This document shows positions 8,396 through 15,755 of a DNA stretch of 64,000 nucleotides, one piece after another; the first letter of the stretch is position 1; each line of letters starts with the position of its first letter. The translations under genes were made by a program, and so were the position numbers. Source of the DNA: Cellulomonas fengjieae (GTDB lineage: Bacteria; Actinomycetota; Actinomycetes; Actinomycetales; Cellulomonadaceae); the NCBI RefSeq assembly GCF_018388465.1, contig NZ_CP074404.1:3782001-3846000 (forward strand), read 5' to 3'. Below the pieces are notes generated by a model. The model saw only the letters and a program-made list of their open reading frames with translations. It was not told where the DNA came from and made no database searches.

Positions 8396-9439
8396 ATGTC
8401 TGTCCGAGCACGACCTCGCACTCTGATCACCGCGCTCCTCGTGGTGCTCATGGCGATGGCGGCCGCGATCGTCGCCTCCCAGCCCGCTTCCGCGCACGGG
8501 TCGGTCACCGACCCGCCCACCCGCAACTACGGCTGTTGGGAGCGCTGGGGCAGCAACCACCTCGACCCGACCATGGCGCAGAAGGACCCCATGTGCTGGC
8601 AGGCCTGGCAGGCCGACCCCAACGCCATGTGGAACTGGAACGGGCTGTACCGGGAGAACGTCGGCGGCCGGCACGAGGCCGTCATCCCGAACGGCCAGCT
8701 CTGCTCCGGCGGGCGGACGTTCTCGCCGCGCTACGACGCGCTCGACAAGCCCGGACCCTGGGTGGCCAAGACCGTCCCGACGTCCTTCACCCTCACGCTG
8801 ACCGACAGCGCCAAGCACGGTGCCGACTACCTGCGCATCTACGTCTCGAAGCCGGGCTTCGACCCGACCACCGAGGCGCTCGGCTGGGACGACCTGAACC
8901 TGGTCAAGGAGACGGGTCGCTACGGCACCACGGGTCTGTACCAGACGGACGTGAACCTCTCGGGCCGCAGCGGCCGAGCCGTCCTGTTCACCATCTGGCA
9001 GGCGAGCCACCTGGACCAGCCGTACTACCTGTGCAGCGACATCAACATCGGCGGCGTCCCGGACCCCGACCCGACCACTCCCGACCCGGAGCCGACCACC
9101 CCCGACCCCGAGCCGACCACCCCCGACCCGGAGCCGACCACGCCCGGGCCGACCACCCCTGCCGGCTCCTGCACGGCGACCGTGAAGGTGGTCAACAGCT
9201 GGAACGGCTCCTTCGTCGGTGAGGTCACCGTCAAGGCCGGCTCTGCCCCGCTGACCGGCTGGCACACCGCCATCGCCGGGGCGACCATCACCCAGGCGTG
9301 GAACGGCTCCCTGTCGGGTGCCAACACCATCACCAGCGCTGCGTGGAACAGCGCCGTACCTGCGGGCGGGACCGCGACCGCCGGCTTCATCGCCAACGGC
9401 AGCGGGACCAACCTGACCGCGACCTGCGGCACGCACTGA
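8396..9439 (+). CDS. Secreted AA10 lytic polysaccharide monooxygenase with CBM2
   Basis: 347 residues. A signal peptide ends in ASA, placing His34 as the first residue of the mature protein; that His with His141 (DSAKHGADYLRIYV) makes the copper histidine brace of AA10 enzymes. The catalytic domain (34 to about 221) is followed by a Pro-Thr-Asp-Glu linker of repeated TTPDPEP units and a family 2 carbohydrate-binding module (about 258-347: CTATVKVVNSWNGSF ... GTNLTATC, with exposed Trp). It oxidatively cleaves crystalline cellulose or chitin outside the cell; CBM2 favours cellulose. The gene stands alone, with a terminator hairpin after it. Ribosome binding site GAGAAGGGG. Confidence 0.95.
   Translation: MSVRARPRTLITALLVVLMAMAAAIVASQPASAHGSVTDPPTRNYGCWERWGSNHLDPTMAQKDPMCWQAWQADPNAMWNWNGLYRENVGGRHEAVIPNGQLCSGGRTFSPRYDALDKPGPWVAKTVPTSFTLTLTDSAKHGADYLRIYVSKPGFDPTTEALGWDDLNLVKETGRYGTTGLYQTDVNLSGRSGRAVLFTIWQASHLDQPYYLCSDINIGGVPDPDPTTPDPEPTTPDPEPTTPDPEPTTPGPTTPAGSCTATVKVVNSWNGSFVGEVTVKAGSAPLTGWHTAIAGATITQAWNGSLSGANTITSAAWNSAVPAGGTATAGFIANGSGTNLTATCGTH
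9067..9147 (+). repeat. In-gene tandem repeat encoding the PT-rich linker
   Basis: Tandem copies of a 21-base unit coding TTPDPEP inside the LPMO gene. Such linkers commonly vary in copy number. Confidence 0.7.
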
Positions 9440-9453
9440 CCCATCACCACAGG

Positions 9454-9484
9454 CGCCCGCCGTCCCGGTCCGGGGCGGCGGGCG
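9454..9484. terminator. Bidirectional terminator hairpin
   Basis: CGCCCGCCG (9454-9462) pairs with CGGCGGGCG (9476-9484), with partial pairing extending outward through ACCAC/GTGGT. It lies between the convergent LPMO and sigma-factor genes. There is no T run, as is common in high-GC actinobacteria. Confidence 0.6.
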
Positions 9485-9490
9485 TCGTGG

Positions 9491-10435
9491 TCAGGGCAGC
9501 GTGTCCGGCAGGCCGAACGCCTCGAAGTGCTCCACGCCGATGAAGGCGGTGAGCTCCGCGACCAGGTCCCCGCGCAGCGTGAGCACGTCGAGCGACCAGG
9601 CCCGGTGCACGTCGTCGTCGGGTCTGCGCAGGTACGACGCCACGGCCGGGTGCCCGTTGGCGCTCGTCGGCACGTGCCGCCAGGAGCCGCACGCGAACGC
9701 GATCGTCGTCGCGAACTCGGCCACCGCGGACCGCCCGCGGTACCAGTGCGGCAGCGGAGGCATCGACCAGGTGACGTCCTCGGTCAGCAGCGACAGCAGG
9801 AGCTCCACGTCGCCCTGCTCGAGCGCCGAGGCGTAGGCCGCCACGGCCTCCCGGGCCCGCGCGTCGGCGGCCGGGTGCTCGTCGCGCGGCGGCACCTTCT
9901 CAGCCACCGTCGCCCGCGCGCGCTGCAGGGCGCTGTTCACCGACGCCGTCGACGTGTCCATCCAGGTCGCGATCTCGGCGGCGCTGAAGCCGAGCACCTC
10001 GAACAGCAGGAGCGCCGCGCGCTGGTTGCCGGGCAGGTGCTGCAGCGCGGCGACGAACGCGAGCTCGACCGCCTCGCGCTGCTCGTACCGCGCGTCCGGG
10101 TAGGGGCTGAGCCAGGCGACGTCCGTCAGCGGGACGTCGCCGACGACCGCGTGGTCGCTCGACGGCCCGAGGTCCACCGGCATCGCGCGGCGACCGCGGC
10201 GGCCGATCTGGTCCAGGCACGAGTTGGTGGCGATGCGGTACAGCCACGACCGCAGCGTGCTGCGCCCCTCGAAGCCGTCGAGCGCACGCCAGGCACGCAG
10301 GAGCGCGTCCTGGAGGGCGTCGTCGGCGTCGTGCACCGAGCCGAGCATCCGGTAGCAGTGCGCGTGCAGCTCCCCGCGCAGCGGAGCGACGAGCTGGGAG
10401 AAGTCCTGAGCGCGGATCTCGTCGATCTCGGTCAT
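9491..10435 (-). CDS. ECF sigma factor, SigG-like, with SnoaL-type C-terminal domain
   Basis: 314 residues. Region 2 (LHAHCYRMLGSVHDADDALQDALLRAWRAL ... STLRSWLYRIATNSCLDQI) and region 4 (LQHLPGNQRAALLLFEVLGFSAAEIATWMDTSTASVNSALQRARA) are complete. The C-terminal 110 residues are a SnoaL-like domain, as in the TIGR02960 group that includes Mycobacterium tuberculosis SigG. Such sigma factors have no separate anti-sigma gene; the SnoaL domain itself modulates activity. It is divergent from an alpha/beta hydrolase, as sigG is from a lipase-type gene in M. tuberculosis. Start chosen at ATG 10435; the frame runs to 10462. Confidence 0.9.
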   Translation of the reverse strand: MTEIDEIRAQDFSQLVAPLRGELHAHCYRMLGSVHDADDALQDALLRAWRALDGFEGRSTLRSWLYRIATNSCLDQIGRRGRRAMPVDLGPSSDHAVVGDVPLTDVAWLSPYPDARYEQREAVELAFVAALQHLPGNQRAALLLFEVLGFSAAEIATWMDTSTASVNSALQRARATVAEKVPPRDEHPAADARAREAVAAYASALEQGDVELLLSLLTEDVTWSMPPLPHWYRGRSAVAEFATTIAFACGSWRHVPTSANGHPAVASYLRRPDDDVHRAWSLDVLTLRGDLVAELTAFIGVEHFEAFGLPDTLP

Positions 10436-10473
10436 GTCCGATGATTCTGCCCCGCGGCGCAAGTCCTACCCGC

Positions 10474-11286
10474 ATGACCACACTCACCACCGCCACCACC
10501 CTCGACGTCCCCGGCGCACGGCTGCACTACGAGCTGCGCGGATCCGGCCCCCTGGTCGCCCTCGTCGGCGCCCCGATGGATGCCACCGCGTTCGCTCCCC
10601 TGGCCGACCTGCTGGCCTCCGACCACACCGTCCTGACCACCGACCCGCGCGGCATCAACCGGAGCACGGTCGACCACCCGGATCGCGACTCGACGCCCGT
10701 CGAGCGCGCGTCCGACCTGGCCGCGCTCCTGCGGCACGCGGACCGAGGCCCCGCCGCGGTGCTCGGCTCGAGCGGCGGCGCCGTCGCCGTGCTGGCCCTC
10801 GTCGAGGCGCACCCGGACCTCGTGCACACCGCGATCGCGCACGAGCCCCCGCTGGACGAGCTGGTGCCCGACCACGCCGACCTGTACGAGCGCACCGAGC
10901 GGATGATCGCGACCTACCTGTCCGGCGACACCCGCGCGGCGTGGCGGCAGTTCATGGAGATCGGGAACATCCACATGCCCGAGGAGGCGTTCGAGATGTT
11001 CTTCGGCACGCCGCGCGAGGGGCAGGACGGCGCCGACGAGCACTTCCAGTTCGTGCACATGATCCGGGACACCGTGCGGTTCCGGCCGGACGTCGCCGCG
11101 CTGACCGCTGCTCCCACGCGGATCGTCGTCGGCATCGGCGAGGAGTCCACGGGCCAGCTCTGCGACCGGACCTCGCGCGCGCTCGCGTCGCTGCTGGGGA
11201 TCGAGCCGGTGTTGTTCCCCGGGGACCACATCGGGTTCGCCGAACAGCCCGAGGAGTTCGTTGTCCGGCTGCGCGAGGTGCTCTAG
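10474..11286 (+). CDS. Alpha/beta hydrolase divergent from the SigG-like gene
   Basis: 270 residues. VALVGAPMDATAF takes the place of the usual HG oxyanion motif (Val-Gly-Ala instead of His-Gly), GSSGGAVAVL is the nucleophile elbow, and PGDHIGFAEQPEEF carries the catalytic His. It resembles actinobacterial hydrolases annotated near ECF sigma factors. ATG 10474 is preferred to ATG 10441, which would lie only 5 bases from the divergent sigma start. Only 38 bases separate the two genes, so their promoters must overlap. Confidence 0.85.
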   Translation: MTTLTTATTLDVPGARLHYELRGSGPLVALVGAPMDATAFAPLADLLASDHTVLTTDPRGINRSTVDHPDRDSTPVERASDLAALLRHADRGPAAVLGSSGGAVAVLALVEAHPDLVHTAIAHEPPLDELVPDHADLYERTERMIATYLSGDTRAAWRQFMEIGNIHMPEEAFEMFFGTPREGQDGADEHFQFVHMIRDTVRFRPDVAALTAAPTRIVVGIGEESTGQLCDRTSRALASLLGIEPVLFPGDHIGFAEQPEEFVVRLREVL

Positions 11287-11289
11287 CGT
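11284..11289 (+). promoter_or_regulatory. -10 box TAGCGT of leaderless VOC gene
   Basis: TAGCGT, seven bases, ATG 11297. The box includes the TAG stop of the preceding hydrolase gene. Confidence 0.5.
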
Positions 11290-11296
11290 CGGGCGG

Positions 11297-11695
11297 ATGA
11301 CACCCGTCGTCGGCCACCTCACGATCGACAGCGCCGACCCCGGCACCCTCGCCGCATGGTGGGGGCAGGCGCTCGGGTGGCAGGAGGTCTGGCGGTCGCC
11401 GGACGGTGCCGAGGTCGCGATCGGCTCGCCCACCGGCGGGTCGACCAACTGGCTGTTCAACCGGGTCGAGGACGCCAAGACCGTGAAGAACCGGCTGCAC
11501 GCCGACCTGCGCCCGCCGGACGGGTCCGACTACGACACCGAGCTGGCGCGGCTGCTCGGGCTCGGGTCCGTCCGCGTCGACATCGGCCAGGGCGACGCGC
11601 CCTGGGCGGTGCTCGCCGACCCCGAGGGCAACGAGTTCTGCCTGCTGCGCCACACCCCGGCCGAGATCGCGGCCTACCTGACCACCACCGACTGA
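11297..11695 (+). CDS. VOC-family (glyoxalase-like) protein
   Basis: 132 residues with the beta-alpha-beta-beta-beta pattern of one-and-a-half VOC modules: GHLTIDSADPGTLAAWWGQALGW at the start and WAVLADPEGNEFCLLRH at the end. Proteins with this AWW signature belong to the Glyoxalase_6 group of uncertain function. ATG 11297 matches a leaderless promoter; the in-frame ATG 11261 lies inside the upstream gene. The DUF4287 gene follows after 8 bases with its own AGGAG site, so the two are likely one operon. Confidence 0.85.
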   Translation: MTPVVGHLTIDSADPGTLAAWWGQALGWQEVWRSPDGAEVAIGSPTGGSTNWLFNRVEDAKTVKNRLHADLRPPDGSDYDTELARLLGLGSVRVDIGQGDAPWAVLADPEGNEFCLLRHTPAEIAAYLTTTD

Positions 11696-11703
11696 GGAGA
11701 ACC

Positions 11704-11994
11704 ATGACGTTCCAGGCGTACCTCGACACGATCGAGGACAAGACCGGCCTCACCCCGCGGCAGCTGGTGGAGATCGCGCACGAGAAGGGTCTCGACGCCC
11801 CCGGGGCCAAGGCGGCCGGCGTCGTGACGTGGCTGCAGGAGGACTACGGGGTCGGCCGCGGGCACGCCATGGCGCTGTGGCACGTCATCACGAAGGGACC
11901 GACGATCAGCACCAAGCACGTCGGCACCGACGGGGTGCACCGCGACGACAGTGACACGCTCTGGCTGGACGGCAAGGCGACGAAGCCCAGCTAG
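11704..11994 (+). CDS. DUF4287 domain protein
   Basis: 96 residues, matching the DUF4287 pattern: MTFQAYLDTIEDKTGLTPRQLVEIAHEKG, then GVVTWLQEDYGVGRGHAMALWHVITKG. Function is unknown; members often sit beside SRPBCC or VOC genes in actinobacteria, which is also the case here. The ribosome binding site GAGGAG stands 6 bases before ATG 11704. The stop overlaps that of the convergent SRPBCC gene by 3 bases. Confidence 0.85.
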   Translation: MTFQAYLDTIEDKTGLTPRQLVEIAHEKGLDAPGAKAAGVVTWLQEDYGVGRGHAMALWHVITKGPTISTKHVGTDGVHRDDSDTLWLDGKATKPS

Positions 11995-12446
11995 GACGTC
12001 AGTGCCGCGGCCAGCTTGTCCAGCGAGGACTCCAGCCCCGTCCGGGACAGCTGCGCGGTCTCGTCGTCGGCGTAGCCGCGCTCGATCACGGTCATGAGCC
12101 CGTCGCGCACGGTGACCACGTGGGGGACCTCGCGCGGGATGCCGGGTGGGAAGCCGGCGTCCTGCGGGTCGACCGAGCGACCGTCGGCGTCACTGAAGCC
12201 GAACCGGAACTCGAGCCGCTCACCGGGGTCGATCCGCGTGTAGGTCCAGGTGTTCCACAGGTCCACCCCGTCGGGGGTGCGCATGGCGACCAGCGACACC
12301 CCGCCCACGCGCACGTCCATCCGCGCGACCGGACAGGTGAAGCCCTGGGGCCCCCACCACGCGCGCACCGCGTCGGACTCGGTCCAGGCTGCCCAGAGCG
12401 CCGCTGCCGGGGCGTCGAACGCCCGCTGCACCTCGAGATCGGTCAC
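11991..12446 (-). CDS. SRPBCC / AHSA1-type protein (cassette 2, distal)
   Basis: 151 residues from GTG 12446. VQRAFDAPAAALWAAWTESDAVRAWWGPQGFTC is the typical AHSA1 start, followed by MDVRVGG. The C-terminus (LSRTGLESSLDKLAAALTS) forms the closing helix of the fold. The start overlaps the stop of the second SRPBCC gene by 4 bases (GTGA). Part of the ArsR-SRPBCC-SRPBCC operon running from 13247 to 11991. Ligand unknown. Confidence 0.85.
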   Translation of the reverse strand: MTDLEVQRAFDAPAAALWAAWTESDAVRAWWGPQGFTCPVARMDVRVGGVSLVAMRTPDGVDLWNTWTYTRIDPGERLEFRFGFSDADGRSVDPQDAGFPPGIPREVPHVVTVRDGLMTVIERGYADDETAQLSRTGLESSLDKLAAALTS

Positions 12447-12916
12447 GACGCCACCGCCCGGTCGAGTGCCTCCATCGACGCGCGGGTACCCGACTCCAGG
12501 CCACCGGAGGGGACCCATCTGTCCCGGTCCTCGACCGACGCGAACAGCGACACCGAGGTGAGGCGGCACCCGGTCGGCGCGGGCTCGAAGGTCTCGACGA
12601 GCAGCTGCAGCGCGCCCGGGCCGCCCGGCTCGAACTCGAACGTCGACACGAGCCGGTGTGGTGGGCTGACCTCGTGGAAGACCCCCCGCATCGGGTACTC
12701 GACCCCGTCACCGCGCGTCATGAGGAGCCGCCAGCGACCGCCGACGCGCAGGTCGTACTCCTCGACGACGACCGCGAAGCGCTCGGAGCCCTTCCATCGC
12801 GGCATGAGCTCCGGGTCGGTGTAGGCGCGGAACGCGACCTCGGGCGGCACCTCGAAATCGTGCACGACGACGACGTCCTGCCGGCCCGGCTCCACGATCA
12901 GCTCAGTGGTTCCCAT
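12443..12916 (-). CDS. SRPBCC / AHSA1-type protein (cassette 2, proximal)
   Basis: 157 residues. VVVVHDFEVPPEVAFRAYTDPELMPRWKG opens the fold and YDLRVGGRWRLLM is the conserved central strand. It overlaps the ArsR gene by 14 bases and the next SRPBCC gene by 4, so all three are translated together. Paired SRPBCC proteins behind one ArsR regulator may form a heterodimer or bind related ligands, but nothing in the sequence identifies them. Confidence 0.85.
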   Translation of the reverse strand: MGTTELIVEPGRQDVVVVHDFEVPPEVAFRAYTDPELMPRWKGSERFAVVVEEYDLRVGGRWRLLMTRGDGVEYPMRGVFHEVSPPHRLVSTFEFEPGGPGALQLLVETFEPAPTGCRLTSVSLFASVEDRDRWVPSGGLESGTRASMEALDRAVAS

Positions 12917-13247
12917 CGCTGTTCCCTTCGTCCCGCCGCAGCGCGGCGATCTCGCGGTCCAGTGCGTCGAAGCGGTGCCGGAACGCCGCCCGGTGGTGCT
13001 CGAGCCAGTCCGTGGCGTCGTCCAGCGCGTCCTCGCGGAGCCGGCTGGGCCGCCACTGCGCCCGCCGCCCCCGCGTGATCAGGCCGGCCTCCTCCAGGAC
13101 GCGCAGGTGCTTGGAGACCGCCTGGGTCGTGATGTCGAACGGCTCCGCCAGCTCGGCGACCGTCGCCTCGCCCTCCGTCAGCCGGGCCAGGATCGCGCGG
13201 CGGGTCGGATCCGCCAGGGCGGCGAACGTCGTGCTCAGCGGATCCAT
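12903..13247 (-). CDS. ArsR-family transcriptional regulator (cassette 2)
   Basis: 114 residues. MDPLSTTFAALADPTRRAIL, TVAELAEPFDITTQAVSKHLRVLEEAGLITRGRR is the standard winged helix of the SRPBCC-associated ArsR group, with a C-terminal helix (WLEHHRAAFRHRFDAL). No metal-binding cysteines. ATG 13247 has a GAGGGG ribosome binding site; TTG 13271 in frame would lie inside the operator. It heads the operon and is divergent from the repeat-peptide/JmjC operon. Confidence 0.88.
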   Translation of the reverse strand: MDPLSTTFAALADPTRRAILARLTEGEATVAELAEPFDITTQAVSKHLRVLEEAGLITRGRRAQWRPSRLREDALDDATDWLEHHRAAFRHRFDALDREIAALRRDEGNSDGNH

Positions 13248-13261
13248 CAATGAAACCCCTC

Positions 13262-13273
13262 GGTTGTACAACC
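13262..13273. promoter_or_regulatory. Perfect palindrome GGTTGTACAACC, probable ArsR operator
   Basis: A 12-base perfect palindrome just downstream of the predicted transcription start of the ArsR cassette 2 promoter, a classical repressor position. Confidence 0.6.
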
Positions 13274-13283
13274 AACAGGTTTG

Positions 13284-13313
13284 ATACTGGCCGCCTCAGC
13301 ACCCCGCCGTCAA
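13284..13313 (-). promoter_or_regulatory. Promoter of ArsR cassette 2
   Basis: On the minus strand, TTGACG (13308-13313) is followed after 18 bases by CAGTAT (13284-13289). Transcription would begin near 13277, beside the palindrome. Confidence 0.5.
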
Positions 13314-13387
13314 GCACATCCGCGACGCCGTGGATACGCTCGCCGGGGCGGCGACGCCGCTGCACGGCTGCGAGACGAGGGAGTGTC

Positions 13388-13633
13388 ATGAGCATCAACG
13401 ACGACGACATCACCAGCGAGCCGGCCCCCGCGGGGGAAGGCGTGGCGGACGGCGGCGCGAACCCGCACGGGCACGACGGCGGCGCGGACGGCTCGGCCGG
13501 CGAGGGTACCGCCGACGGCGGGGCCAACCCCGACGGGCACGACGGCGGCGCGGACGGCTCCGCGGGCGAGGGCCCGGCCGACGGCGGCGCCAACCCCGAC
13601 GGGCACGACGGCGGGGCGGACGGCTCCGCGTAG
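13388..13633 (+). CDS. Repeat peptide, candidate precursor or substrate of the JmjC enzyme
   Basis: 81 residues: a 15-residue acidic leader (MSINDDDITSEPAPA) followed by exactly three 22-residue repeats with no residues left over. Each repeat begins GEGxADGGANP and ends GHDGGADGSA, with one variable residue between. Only two positions vary: V/T/P at position 4 and H/D at position 12. There is no signal peptide, membrane segment or hydrophobic core. The repeats are rich in Asp, Asn and His, residues that JmjC-type oxygenases hydroxylate. A GAGGGAG site precedes ATG 13388. The TAG stop shares a base with the GTG of the JmjC gene (TAGTG). I know of no named family; a modified multi-core peptide or a structural substrate is inferred. 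Confidence 0.75.
   Translation: MSINDDDITSEPAPAGEGVADGGANPHGHDGGADGSAGEGTADGGANPDGHDGGADGSAGEGPADGGANPDGHDGGADGSA
13433..13630 (+). repeat. Three tandem 66-base in-frame repeats
   Basis: Units 13433-13498, 13499-13564 and 13565-13630, nearly identical in DNA and protein, directly followed by the stop codon. Confidence 0.9.
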
Positions 13634-14874
13634 TGCCCGAGAACGTCCTGGCGGAGCGCGGACCGGTCCTGCGGTCCGCGCTCTCCCGCTGCATCAACGT
13701 TCCCCGCGAGCAGTTCGCCCAGGAGGTCTGGGGCCGGACCGCCCTGCTGTCGCCGGCGAACGACGACTTCACGGACCTGCTCTCCCCGGACGCCGTCGAC
13801 GAGCTGGTCGGCCGGCGCGGGCTGCGCACCCCGTTCATCCGCCTGGCCCACGAGGGCACCGTCCTGCCGCCCGACCGGTTCACGGCGTCCGGCGGGTTCG
13901 GCGCCGAGGTGTCCGACCAGGTGTCCAGCGACAAGGTGCTGGCGCAGTTCGCCGCGGGCGCGACGATCGTGCTGCAGGGCCTGCACCGGATGTGGCCGCC
14001 GCTGGTGGACTTCACGCGGCAGCTCGTCGAGGAGCTCGGCCACCCCGCGCAGGTCAACGCGTACGTCACGCCGCCGTCCTCGCAGGGCTTCGCCCCCCAC
14101 TACGACACGCACGACGTGTTCGTCCTGCAGGTGTCCGGCGAGAAGCACTGGGTCATCCACGCCCCCGTGCACCCGGACCCGCTCAAGGACCAGGTGTGGA
14201 CGGACCATCGCGCGGCGGTCGCGCAGGCCGGCCGGGGGGACCCCGTCATCGACCAGGTGCTGCGCCCCGGTGACGCGCTGTACCTCCCGCGCGGCTGGAT
14301 CCACTCCGCGACCGCGCTCGGCGACACGTCCATCCACCTGACCGTCGGGCTGTCCGCGTACACGCGCGCTGACGTCGTCGACACCCTGCTCAGCGTGGTC
14401 GGCGGCTCTGCTGCCCTGCGCGCGTCGTTGCCGCTGGGCATCGACGTCGGCGACCCCGACCAGCTGCGACCGATCGTCGAGCAGACGGTGAGCGACCTGG
14501 TCGCCGCGCTCTCGACCGCCGACGACCTGGCAGGGCTCAGTGCCGGCCGGCTCGGCGCCCGGTTCGGGCGGGACACCCGCCCGGAGCCGGTCGCGCCGCT
14601 GGCCACCCTGAGCGCCATCACGGCCCTGAGCGAGGCCACCGCGGTCCGCTGGCGGCACGGCTACGGCGGCCGGATCGACCTCGCGGACGGCCGCGTCCGG
14701 CTGACCGCCCGCGGCACCACGCTGTCGATGCCGGTCGAGGCCGCGCCCGCCCTGGAGGTGCTGCGCGCCGGCCACCCGATCACCGTCGGCGCGCTGCCCG
14801 GGCTCGACCTGGCGAGCGCACTCGTGGTGGTCCGGCGCCTGCTGCGCGAAGGCGTGGTGGTGACGTCGCCGTGA
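13633..14874 (+). CDS. JmjC/cupin-4 family Fe(II)/2-oxoglutarate oxygenase
   Basis: 413 residues from GTG 13633. The N-terminal region (CINVPREQFAQEVWGRTALL) matches the cupin_4/JmjC family. The iron site is His156-Tyr-Asp158 (FAPHYDTHDVFVLQVSGEKHW) and distal His224 (YLPRGWIHSATA), all intact. A winged-helix-like C-terminal region follows (ITVGALPGLDLASALVVVRRLLREGVV), as in ribosomal oxygenases such as YcfD/RoxA, NO66 and MINA53, which hydroxylate Arg or His in ribosomal proteins. Here the neighbouring repeat peptide is the more likely substrate. The start shares a base with the stop of the peptide gene and the end overlaps the ferredoxin-like gene (GTGA), so the three are coupled. Confidence 0.9.
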   Translation: MPENVLAERGPVLRSALSRCINVPREQFAQEVWGRTALLSPANDDFTDLLSPDAVDELVGRRGLRTPFIRLAHEGTVLPPDRFTASGGFGAEVSDQVSSDKVLAQFAAGATIVLQGLHRMWPPLVDFTRQLVEELGHPAQVNAYVTPPSSQGFAPHYDTHDVFVLQVSGEKHWVIHAPVHPDPLKDQVWTDHRAAVAQAGRGDPVIDQVLRPGDALYLPRGWIHSATALGDTSIHLTVGLSAYTRADVVDTLLSVVGGSAALRASLPLGIDVGDPDQLRPIVEQTVSDLVAALSTADDLAGLSAGRLGARFGRDTRPEPVAPLATLSAITALSEATAVRWRHGYGGRIDLADGRVRLTARGTTLSMPVEAAPALEVLRAGHPITVGALPGLDLASALVVVRRLLREGVVVTSP

Positions 14875-15755
14875 CCGACGGGTGGGTGCCCTGCAGCGAC
14901 GGCGCCCGCGTCCGCGGCGACAGCCTGGTCGGCACCGGGTCCCACGGCGAGCGCTGGTTCCTCGTCGAGAACCAGGCGGGCTGGGGCCGGCACGCGCTGC
15001 TGGACCCCCCGTTCGACCACGCCCTCGGGCGTGCGCTGGTGCACCGGATCGAGGGAGCCGGGATCCGGCCGCTCGCCATCCGCCGCCCCGGGCGCAGGAC
15101 GGCGCAGGACGGCACCCGGTGGGCGCTGGTCGACTCGCGACCCGGGCGGGAGTCGGTGCGCTGGGGGCGGGTCGACGGGCCGCGCGGCCTCCTCGACGTC
15201 CCGCTCGACGGCTCCGCGGGGGTGGCCTCGGACCGACCGGTGTTCGCCGTGTGCGCCCACGGCCGCCACGACCAGTGCTGCGCGGTGCGCGGCCGGGTGG
15301 TCGCCGCCCGCCTGGCCGAGGCCTACCCGGAGGAGACCTGGGAGTGCTCGCACCTGGGGGGCGACCGGTTCGCCGGCACGATGGTCCTGCTCCCGCACGG
15401 CCTGTACTACGGCTGGGTCGACGACGGTGACCCGGTCGCGGTGGCCGACGCCTACCTGGCCCGCCGGGTCGAGCCGCGGCTCCTGCGCGGACGCAGCGCG
15501 TTCTCGAACCCCGTCCAGGCCGCGCAGCACTTCGCCCGGGTGCAGCTGGGCGACGACGCCCTCGACGCCTATCCGCCGCTGCGCGAGGACCGGACGGCCG
15601 ACGGCTGGTCGGTCCGGCTCGGGGCACCGGACGGCCCGGTGACCGTGACGCTGGTCGAGACGTCGTCGCCACCCCTGCTGTCCACGTGCGCGGCCACGCA
15701 GGCGCTGCCCGTACGGCAGTGGGCGCTCGGCCGGATCGCCGGGTCGGATCGCTAG
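14871..15755 (+). CDS. Sucrase/ferredoxin-like [2Fe-2S] protein
   Basis: 294 residues. The family signature VCAHGRHDQCCAVRGR (Cys128, Cys136, Cys137) and WECSHLGGDRFAGTM (Cys159, His161) marks the Suc_Fer-like thioredoxin-fold ferredoxin. Related proteins carry a [2Fe-2S] cluster. The start overlaps the JmjC stop by 4 bases, so it may supply electrons that keep the oxygenase iron reduced; that is inference from context. The N-terminal 120 residues are family-typical and contain no extra domain. The stop overlaps that of the convergent VOC gene by 4 bases. Confidence 0.88.
   Translation: MTDGWVPCSDGARVRGDSLVGTGSHGERWFLVENQAGWGRHALLDPPFDHALGRALVHRIEGAGIRPLAIRRPGRRTAQDGTRWALVDSRPGRESVRWGRVDGPRGLLDVPLDGSAGVASDRPVFAVCAHGRHDQCCAVRGRVVAARLAEAYPEETWECSHLGGDRFAGTMVLLPHGLYYGWVDDGDPVAVADAYLARRVEPRLLRGRSAFSNPVQAAQHFARVQLGDDALDAYPPLREDRTADGWSVRLGAPDGPVTVTLVETSSPPLLSTCAATQALPVRQWALGRIAGSDR

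Noticed and set aside
13433..13630. Tandem repeats considered as a CRISPR array
   Set aside because: Units are 66 bases, directly adjacent, without spacers, and in frame within an ORF.
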